DNA from: Fibrobacter sp.
GTDB lineage: Bacteria > Fibrobacterota > Chitinivibrionia > Chitinivibrionales > Chitinispirillaceae
Assembly (NCBI GenBank): GCA_012519985.1
Contig: JAAYPC010000046.1
Coordinates: 17,967 to 81,966 of the forward strand
Direction of reading: 5' to 3'
DNA length: 64,000 nucleotides
The translations under genes and the position numbers were made by a program. How positions within the stretch are numbered: position 1 is the stretch's first letter; each line of letters begins with the position of its first letter. The notes beneath the pieces are model-generated. The model had not been told where the DNA came from. It saw only the letters and a list, made by a program, of their open reading frames with translations, and did no database searches. Positions 30,156-37,843 of the stretch are shown here, piece after piece.

Positions 30156-31398
30156 CTTTTACAACTCCCCACAACCGTTGAATGTATCTTGATGGATGAG
30201 CAAGCTCGATATCATCCGGTACACTCTGGCCAAAAGTAAAATAGGAAACAGGAATTGCCGATTCACTGACAATGTTGAATATGTTGCCCAGTTTCACAGT
30301 CTCATCCAGTTTTGTGAAGATCAGACGGTTTATGTTAAAAGAACGGTACCGGTTAACTATGTCACAGAGGTCAGAATCCTTTGTGGTTGCACTCATCACC
30401 AGATGAATCTCATCGGGAATAAAAGCACCAAGAAGATCCTTCAGGTCATCCATGTGCTCCTCATTTCGCTGGGACCTTCCGGCTGTATCAATTAATACCA
30501 GATCATCGGATGCACAACTTTTCATCGCTTCGTCAATCTCATCTGGAGAAAAAACTACATGTAAACCCACTTTTATAATATCTGCAAACATCCGAATCTG
30601 TTCTATAGCAGCTATTCTATAAGTGTCTGCGGTTATGATGGAAACTTTCCTGTTCTTGTTAAGGCAGCAGTGGGCTGCGATTTTTGCCAGAGTGGTAGTC
30701 TTTCCTGAACCGGTAGGTCCAACAAACGCTATCACCAATGGGCTGTCCTTTTTCAGCTTTATTGGTCCGCTGACTGGAAATATGTCGTTAATTGAAGAAA
30801 GGAACGTTTTCTCTGCCATTGCATCTGACAATAACAGATTCGGTGAACCGATCTTTTTAAGCACACTGCCTGCTATTTCCGGTTTTACTTCTGCATCCAA
30901 AAGCTGCTTATAAATATTCATCCATGCGCCAGAGAGTGCCGGTGGAGCAGATGAGGCTGTGGAGCCGTTTCCTACGATGTTTTTCACCAGTGTAGTTAAC
31001 TCCTGTATATTCTCCTTCAGCTCTTCAATCTGCTGTTTGTCTTTTTTTGATTGTGAATCAGGTCCAACCGATTGAGTTTTCTCCTGCGAAATCAGTTCCT
31101 TAAAAAAAGGCCTGATCTCAGGAGCATCGGGAGCGTTTGTATCTATAATATTTGAGCTGCGAGGGCGTTTATAAACTCCTGTCGGGTTTCCATTCATCTT
31201 CAGCGGTGCCATGCGTTCTGCCTTCACCGCATCCTCATCTATTCCTGCTGTGACCTCTATCTCATCTTTGGAACCAAGATTGAAAACACTTTTGGGAATT
31301 TTTCTGGTTTTCAGTATAACGGCATCTTCACCCAGTTCCTCTTTTATCTGCAACAAAGCTTCACGCATACTGGAAGCAGCAAATTTTTTTATTCTCAT
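30148..31398 (-). CDS. flhF: Flagellar SRP-GTPase FlhF
   Basis: 'IAFVGPTGSGKTTTLAKIAAHC', 'LVLIDTAGRSQRNEEHM', 'FTKLDETVKLGNIFNI'. Confidence 0.94.
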   Translation of the reverse strand: MRIKKFAASSMREALLQIKEELGEDAVILKTRKIPKSVFNLGSKDEIEVTAGIDEDAVKAERMAPLKMNGNPTGVYKRPRSSNIIDTNAPDAPEIRPFFKELISQEKTQSVGPDSQSKKDKQQIEELKENIQELTTLVKNIVGNGSTASSAPPALSGAWMNIYKQLLDAEVKPEIAGSVLKKIGSPNLLLSDAMAEKTFLSSINDIFPVSGPIKLKKDSPLVIAFVGPTGSGKTTTLAKIAAHCCLNKNRKVSIITADTYRIAAIEQIRMFADIIKVGLHVVFSPDEIDEAMKSCASDDLVLIDTAGRSQRNEEHMDDLKDLLGAFIPDEIHLVMSATTKDSDLCDIVNRYRSFNINRLIFTKLDETVKLGNIFNIVSESAIPVSYFTFGQSVPDDIELAHPSRYIQRLWGVVKGE

Positions 31399-31425
31399 AA
31401 GCCCTCACGAACATCTTTATTTACA

Positions 31426-33513
31426 TTAAATCGATATCATTCCCAGAGATCGGATCTCTATTCCTGGTACAATTTCATTATACGATAACACAACCAGATC
31501 CCGGTAGTTACTCTCACATAGCCGTTTGAATGCCGAACGTATGGTCGGTGAACAGATCACCAGAGGAACTTCTCCACTGCTTTTAATTTTTTCCACCATC
31601 TCCCCTACTTTGTCCAGTATTCTGCCAACTTCACCCGGAGACAGATTGAATCGGAAACCGGACTCGGTCTCCTGTACCACTCCCTCCAGTTTCGCTTCCA
31701 GATTAGGATCCAGAGTGATAACAGGAATTATGGAATCTTCATTTTTATACATTTCACAGATCTGTGTGCTGAGTGCGTTTCGCACATACTCTGTCAATAT
31801 CTCCGTATTCTTGCTTCTTGATGCCACATTGGCCAGTGTCTCAAGAATCAAAGCAAGATCTCTGATGGAAACCCGTTCCCTGAGAAGATTCTGCAGAACT
31901 TTATGCACATCACCCACATTCAGCACACCAGGTATGAGCTCATCAACCAGAGTCGAATTGCTCTCCTTTATATTGTCCAGAAGTGTGCGGACATCCTGAC
32001 GGGATAATATCTCATGGGCATGACTCTTGACTATTTCGGTAAGATGTGTAGCCAGTACTGCCGGTAGTTCAACAACAGTGTAACCGGACATTTCGGCATC
32101 CTCTTTCTGACTTTCGGTAATCCATAAGGCTGGAAGTCCGAATGCTGGCTCCACTGTCTGAATTCCACGGATCTTCTTTACTGCTGTTCCAGGATCCATT
32201 GCCAGATAAGCACCACTCATCAGCTCACCCTTGCCAACCGCAATGGTTCTTATTTTCATCCGGTACTCATTTGGCTTCAATTGGATATTATCCCTTATAC
32301 GGATAGGAGGAATTATGATTCCCAGTTCAGTTGCCAATTGACGTCTTATCATGGTTATGCGGTCGAGAAGATCGCCGCCCTGCTTTGCATCCACCAGTGG
32401 AATCAGCCCGTAGCCTATCTCCAGTTCCATCGGATCCACATGAAGATAATCCTCGATTCTTTCCTCTTTCTGCTCCGGTATCGCTTCCTTTATCTCTTTC
32501 TCCTGCACCTCTTTTAATTGTCTTCTGGAACCCATATATGCTGCTACCGAGCATGATACACCCAGGATTATAAAAGGAATTTTGGGAAATCCGGGAATGA
32601 GAGCAAATAAAATCATCATGGCACCGGCTACCCCTAAAACCTTTGGCCTGGAGAAAAGCTGATCGGTTATCTCTTGTCCAAGATCGTTCTGGGATGCAGC
32701 CCTGCTGACCAAAATTCCTGATCCCACCGAAATCATTAAAGCAGGAATCTGAGAAACTAATCCATCACCGATGGTAAGAGTGGTATAGGTGGAAAGTGCA
32801 GCGCCAAAATCCATGCCCAACTGCGCCACACCAATAATAAATCCTCCAATAACATTTATCAGGGTGATAAGAATTCCGGCAATAGCATCACCTCTGACAA
32901 ATTTTGATGCTCCATCCATGGCTCCGTAAAAGTCTGCTTCACGGGAGATCTGAACTCTTCTTGCCCTTGCCTGCTCCTCATTTATTAGTCCGGCATTGAG
33001 GTCCGCATCTATAGCCATCTGTTTACCGGGCATGGCATCCAGGGTAAATCTTGCTGCTACTTCTGCTATTCTACCAGCACCTTTTGTAATAACCACAAAT
33101 TGAATGATAACTATGATAAGGAAAATTATGGCACCAACCACCATATTTCCACTTGTCACAAATGTTCCAAAGACTCTCACCACCTCACCGGCATCTGCCT
33201 GACTGAGAATAAGTCTGGTGGTAGCCACATTCAGTGACAATCGAAAAAGAGTTACAGTCAGAAGCAGTGAAGGGAAAACCGAAAATTCCAGAGCCTCTTT
33301 GGTATACATGGAAACCAGTAGAATAACCATGGCCAGACAAAGGCTTAATGAAAGCATTATATCCATGAAAAAGGTAGGGATAGGGATAACCATTACCACC
33401 AAAATCCCTATCACTCCCAGAACTATGATCAGATCGCGCTGATGAGTCAAGTTCTTGAAAAAAGGGGAGCTTATGATATTGCTTGCTACCTGGGGCATAT
33501 TTCCTGAATTCAT
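31426..33513 (-). CDS. flhA: Flagellar export protein FlhA
   Basis: 'GRIAEVAARFTLDAMPGKQMAIDADLNAGLINEEQARARR' FHIPEP signature. Confidence 0.97.
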   Translation of the reverse strand: MNSGNMPQVASNIISSPFFKNLTHQRDLIIVLGVIGILVVMVIPIPTFFMDIMLSLSLCLAMVILLVSMYTKEALEFSVFPSLLLTVTLFRLSLNVATTRLILSQADAGEVVRVFGTFVTSGNMVVGAIIFLIIVIIQFVVITKGAGRIAEVAARFTLDAMPGKQMAIDADLNAGLINEEQARARRVQISREADFYGAMDGASKFVRGDAIAGILITLINVIGGFIIGVAQLGMDFGAALSTYTTLTIGDGLVSQIPALMISVGSGILVSRAASQNDLGQEITDQLFSRPKVLGVAGAMMILFALIPGFPKIPFIILGVSCSVAAYMGSRRQLKEVQEKEIKEAIPEQKEERIEDYLHVDPMELEIGYGLIPLVDAKQGGDLLDRITMIRRQLATELGIIIPPIRIRDNIQLKPNEYRMKIRTIAVGKGELMSGAYLAMDPGTAVKKIRGIQTVEPAFGLPALWITESQKEDAEMSGYTVVELPAVLATHLTEIVKSHAHEILSRQDVRTLLDNIKESNSTLVDELIPGVLNVGDVHKVLQNLLRERVSIRDLALILETLANVASRSKNTEILTEYVRNALSTQICEMYKNEDSIIPVITLDPNLEAKLEGVVQETESGFRFNLSPGEVGRILDKVGEMVEKIKSSGEVPLVICSPTIRSAFKRLCESNYRDLVVLSYNEIVPGIEIRSLGMISI

Positions 33514-33736
33514 TTAAGCCCGATTCTTAAGAGACAATGCTTAAAAAAAGTAACAGAGGGGAATTTCCCTAACTGATTGAATCATAATCGTCTATAATAG
33601 TATAGCAATGGCAGGAAAGAGGCAAGAGGCATTTGTAGCTGGTTGGGTTCTCTAAATCTCTTTACCAGCCCCCTAAATCCCATAGCCATAAGGTTAATGC
33701 TTGTAACACATTGAATCGAAGGGAGTAACGCATTCC

Positions 33737-33829
33737 AGCCCCCCTAAAGTCCCCCAAAGGGGGACTTTAGGATAATGTGACCAAGCTTGATTTGTGGGTC
33801 TTAGTTCCCCCTTTGGGGGTTAGGGGGCT
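33737..33829. repeat. Inverted repeat (agcccccctaa..cccccaaaggggga / ttccccctttgggggttagggggct)
   Basis: About 29-nt imperfect arms separated by ~35 nt. Confidence 0.7.
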
Positions 33830-33867
33830 CCATTCTGGGGGACTTAAGAACGGAAAAGACCTCGGGA

Positions 33868-33931
33868 TCAAGTTCACAGTTACATAATGAGATCTTAAAG
33901 TCTCCCGATGTACATCGGGAGAATTAGGGGG
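33868..33931 (+). repeat. Dispersed repeat copy A with palindrome tctcccgatgtacatcgggaga
   Basis: Near-identical to 61914-61977. Confidence 0.8.
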
Positions 33932-33939
33932 TTTAGGAA

Positions 33940-34395
33940 TTAATTGGATTCAAACAATTTCCTGTATTCCCCGTAACCTTCCTCTTCCAGTTTTTCTTTG
34001 GGGATAAAACGCAGCGCTGAAGAGTTGATGCAATAGCGCAATCCCTCCGGCCCTGGGCCATCATTAAAAACATGGCCAAGATGAGAATCGCCGATTTTAC
34101 TTTTAACCTCAGTGCGGATCATTCCATGGCTGGAATCGATTTTCTCTGATATTCTTTGTTTGTCTATGGGTTTAGTGAAACTGGGCCATCCAGTGCCGGA
34201 GTCATATTTTTCCTTTGAGCTGAAAAGCGGCTCCCCAGTTACCACATCCACATAGATTCCCTCTTCCTTATTATCCCAGTATTCATTATCAAAAGGTGGT
34301 TCTGTGCCACACAACTGAGTCACCCTGAATTGAGTGGGATTGAGTTTTTCCTTTATCTCCTGCAGACTGGGTTTTCTGAAGTTATTACCCTTCAT
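33940..34395 (-). CDS. msrB: Peptide-methionine (R)-S-oxide reductase
   Basis: '[11 protein letters not shown]', '[29 protein letters not shown]'. Confidence 0.95.
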   Translation of the reverse strand: MKGNNFRKPSLQEIKEKLNPTQFRVTQLCGTEPPFDNEYWDNKEEGIYVDVVTGEPLFSSKEKYDSGTGWPSFTKPIDKQRISEKIDSSHGMIRTEVKSKIGDSHLGHVFNDGPGPEGLRYCINSSALRFIPKEKLEEEGYGEYRKLFESN

Positions 34396-34478
34396 AGTGC
34401 CTCCCCTCTTTTTTTTATGTTGGTCTTATAATATTACGGTTCAGATGAGCGGTTTAAATTGGTAAAAGGGGAAAATAA

Positions 34479-34519
34479 AGAATATCGAATATCGAATAAC
34501 GAATTTCGAATATCGAAGT
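34479..34519. repeat. AT-rich direct-repeat tract (gaatatcgaatatcgaataacgaatttcgaatatcgaa)
   Basis: Five short tandem variants of gaatatc/gaataac. Confidence 0.6.
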
Positions 34520-34722
34520 GAATGGAACAGTCAGGACATTTTTTTCCTGACCAGTCTGTAGAGACCATATTGTTGGTTTGTAATACTTTTACCAGGGAAG
34601 GATTAAGTAAGACTCAAACAATAACGCCAATGATTTTCACGTCTGGATTAGTCTTTGCGTTTTCAATATCTCAGCGGGTTTTATCAATTACTGAGCTTTA
34701 TTCATTGGACAAGGAAATTTTG

Positions 34723-35691
34723 ATGGCAAAGAATCCACACTCCAATAATGATACCCATGGACGACTGGCTAAGACCCCTGAAGAAATACCTAAACGAGGG
34801 TGGTTCGATATCATCAAACGGGTTTTCAGGGAGATCTCTGATGACAATGTCAGCATAATTTCTGCAGGAATGGCTTTTTATGCTTTTTTAGCCATTTTTC
34901 CGGCCATTGCTGCCATTATTTCCATTTATGGTTTGATTGCAGATCCTCAGACCGTCCAACAACATCTCTCTTCAGTTGCTGAAGTACTCCCCAGTCAGGC
35001 ATCTGAACTGATGCGTTCTCAATTGGGGCAGATTGCCAAAGGATCATCCACGGCACTGAGTTGGGGACTGTTATTGAGTGTATTCCTGAGCCTCTGGAGC
35101 GCCAACCGGGGAACCAGTGCGCTTTTTGAAGGTCTCAATGTTGTCTACGATGAAAAAAACACGAGGGGTTTTGTTAAGAGCACCGCTCTCACACTGTTAT
35201 TTACGTTGCTGGGGGTGATAGTAGCTATCATAAGTATTGCGCTGGTGATTGCTTTGCCTGCACTTGCAGAGGGCATAGGAATCTCCGGTGTTTTTATGAC
35301 AACCCTCATGTGGTTAAGGTGGATTCTTCTGGCAGGATTAATCATGCTGAGTCTTGCCGCCCTTTACCGTTTCGCTCCGGACCGTAAAAACCCCAAATGG
35401 CAATGGGTGAGCTGGGGTTCGGTTCTATCAACGATTCTCTGGATCGGCGGCTCCATAGGTTTTTCTTATTATGTGGATAATTTTGGCAATTACAACGCAA
35501 CTTATGGCTCATTGGCAGCAGTTGTAATACTGCTTTTCTGGCTCTATCTTTCCAGTTTTGTCATTCTTTTCGGCGCGGAATTTAATTCCGAAATTGAGCA
35601 TCAGACCAGTGTAGATACCACCACCGGAAAACAGATGCCTATGGGTAAGCGTGGTGCACATCAGGCAGATGATCTGGGCGAGGCGGCATGA
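34723..35691 (+). CDS. YihY/BrkB family membrane protein
   Basis: 'DDNVSIISAGMAFYAFLAIFPAIAAIISIYGL', 'YGSLAAVVILLFWLYLSSFVILFGAEFNSEIE'; start at 34723 preferred over ORF start 34522. Confidence 0.88.
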   Translation: MAKNPHSNNDTHGRLAKTPEEIPKRGWFDIIKRVFREISDDNVSIISAGMAFYAFLAIFPAIAAIISIYGLIADPQTVQQHLSSVAEVLPSQASELMRSQLGQIAKGSSTALSWGLLLSVFLSLWSANRGTSALFEGLNVVYDEKNTRGFVKSTALTLLFTLLGVIVAIISIALVIALPALAEGIGISGVFMTTLMWLRWILLAGLIMLSLAALYRFAPDRKNPKWQWVSWGSVLSTILWIGGSIGFSYYVDNFGNYNATYGSLAAVVILLFWLYLSSFVILFGAEFNSEIEHQTSVDTTTGKQMPMGKRGAHQADDLGEAA

Positions 35692-35786
35692 ACGTAGTAA
35701 GCTTATTTGCGAGATTAAGCAGTTTCAATCACAATTGAATATTGATCCAAGATTAAACCCTAAAGCTATTCCTGTTCGCTCACTAA

Positions 35787-36110
35787 GTTTTTAAATTCAA
35801 AATTAAAGGTCTGTAAAGTAACCTGAAAGGTTTAGGGTTTAATTTGAAAGGTTTAGGGTTTAATTTGAAAGGTTTAGGGTTTAATTTGAAAGGTTTAGAG
35901 TTTAATTTGAAAGGTTTAGGGTTAACCCCCAAAGGTTTTAGGGCTTGTCCCCCAAAAGGTTTCCACTTTACCCCCTAAGGTTTTGCGTTAAAGTGGAAAG
36001 GTTTAGGGATTACCCCCTAAGGTTTTTGCGCCAGAATCTTTAAGGTCTGTAAAGTAATCTTAAAGGTCTGTAAAGAAAATTAAAAGGTCTGTAAACTAAC
36101 CCCAAAGCTT
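35787..36110 (+). repeat. Degenerate tandem array, 21-bp period, about 15-16 units (core AAGGTTTAGGGTTTAATTTGA)
   Basis: GGT anchors at 35808, 35829, 35850, 35871, 35892, 35913, 35934, 35958, 35979, 36000, 36021, 36044, 36065, 36086 (and AAAGCT-like 36107). Confidence 0.9.
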
Positions 36111-36398
36111 TTAAGATACTAGTTCAAACATTTTGGATGGAGAAAACGGATTTCTTGTATCTGTGTTAGCTTCAATTCTCTTGATTGGGGAAATGAGTGA
36201 TTCTCCAAATAAAGAAACACTTTACCTAAAGAGTAAAATCAATAAAACATCGGTTGGATCAAGAGAATTCAAAGTATATGCGATTATTGACAATTATTTG
36301 GTGTTATTTTATTAATATGTGATGGCAAGTGAAATAACATAAACACTGTGGCACGAATAGATGAAACACTTTACCCATTTTTCTGGAAGGGCGCGGCA

Positions 36399-37754
36399 AT
36401 GAATTCTTCTTACATTTTAAGAAATGTTTTTGTTTTAATCCTCTTTGCTCTCGCTGTTGCCTCGGCGCAGCCTGCCAACACAATCAAATACAATGGCAAA
36501 GACTACTACATTAACGGTATTAATGTCCCCTGGAACGCATTCGGTACCGATGCCGGTACACATTATGAGTGGGGCCCTCTTTATGACCGGGATTTCTTCT
36601 CTACATTTTTTCAGGAATGCAAAGCCTACGGTGTAAACTGTGTCCGCTGGTGGGTCCATTGTGATGGAAGATCAACACCGGAATTTGACGAAAACGGTTT
36701 TGTTACCGGTCTCGATGACAATTTTCTTTCCAATATGGAGGATCTGCTCTCCATTGCCGCAGAGAACAATGTGATGGTTATGCCTTGCCTGTGGTCTTTT
36801 GACATGACGAAGGATTTTACAACTGATGCAGGGAAGTATGCCGGTTTGCATGCCGATCTAATTCAGGACTCGGCTAAGACAAGATCGTACATCAATAATG
36901 CCCTGATCCCCATGGTACAAAAATTTGCCAACACCTGCAACCTTTTTGCCTGGGAGATAATAAATGAACCGGAGTGGAGCATCGATGGTCCGGGGACCAC
37001 TGTGCAGAAGGTCAGCGCTACCGAGATGGCAAGGTTCTGTGCAATGATCGCCGAAGCGATTCATCTTCACTCTGACAAGATGGTGACCGTTGGGTCAGCA
37101 TGTCTCAAATGGCACTCATCGAAACAGCCTCCGGCCGAAACACACTACTGGAGTGACTATTTTCTTCAGGCCGCATACAATAAACCTAAAGCGTACCTGG
37201 ATTTTTATCAGATACACTATTATGACTGGATGTTTAACCCTGACTGGGGATACGATCCTTTCCAGTCCGGGAAAACGGCTGAATACTGGGAGCTTGACAA
37301 GCCAACTATCATAGGAGAATCCCCGGGAATGGAGGGGCAGTATACGGTAGAACAGATGATAAACAATGCTTACGAGAACGGATTCGCCGGTATAATGCCC
37401 TGGTCCTACTTTGCCAATGATGGACACGGAACATGGGACAACTGCAAATCGGCTCTTAAGGCTTTCCGCGATGCACATGCATCGATTGTTGATTTTGAAT
37501 GCACCGGTACCTCTACAATCAAGATCAGGAGCAATTCTGAGGATAAATTTACCTCTGCAGACCTTTTCCGTCCAGGACGATTGAATAACGATTATACAAT
37601 CAAAGTATTTGATACACAAGGAAGGCTTGTAATCAAGGGACAGGCCGGGAAGGCGCTTTCCAGATCACAAATCACTTCACATAAGACTTTAATCTACCAG
37701 GTTACAGGAAGTGGCGGGAACCTTGTCAAAGCAGGAAAGCTCATGATTGAATGA
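36399..37754 (+). CDS. Secreted GH5-like (cellulase/mannanase) glycoside hydrolase with C-terminal sorting-like domain
   Basis: 'YINGINVPWNAFGTDAG', 'LFAWEIINEPEWS', 'PTIIGESPGMEG'; C-term 'YTIKVFDTQGRLVIKG'. Confidence 0.82.
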   Translation: MNSSYILRNVFVLILFALAVASAQPANTIKYNGKDYYINGINVPWNAFGTDAGTHYEWGPLYDRDFFSTFFQECKAYGVNCVRWWVHCDGRSTPEFDENGFVTGLDDNFLSNMEDLLSIAAENNVMVMPCLWSFDMTKDFTTDAGKYAGLHADLIQDSAKTRSYINNALIPMVQKFANTCNLFAWEIINEPEWSIDGPGTTVQKVSATEMARFCAMIAEAIHLHSDKMVTVGSACLKWHSSKQPPAETHYWSDYFLQAAYNKPKAYLDFYQIHYYDWMFNPDWGYDPFQSGKTAEYWELDKPTIIGESPGMEGQYTVEQMINNAYENGFAGIMPWSYFANDGHGTWDNCKSALKAFRDAHASIVDFECTGTSTIKIRSNSEDKFTSADLFRPGRLNNDYTIKVFDTQGRLVIKGQAGKALSRSQITSHKTLIYQVTGSGGNLVKAGKLMIE

Positions 37755-37843
37755 TCTTTACCTGCATGCAGCACAGACACGAAAGCACCTTCTTTCCTCT
37801 TAACAAGTCAAGGATTGCAGGTGCTTAAATAAGCAGTACTGAT

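Noticed and set aside
35787-36110. Possible CRISPR array at 35.8 kb or 56 kb
   Set aside because: Units are contiguous and degenerate, with no constant repeat separated by unique spacers, and no cas genes in the window.
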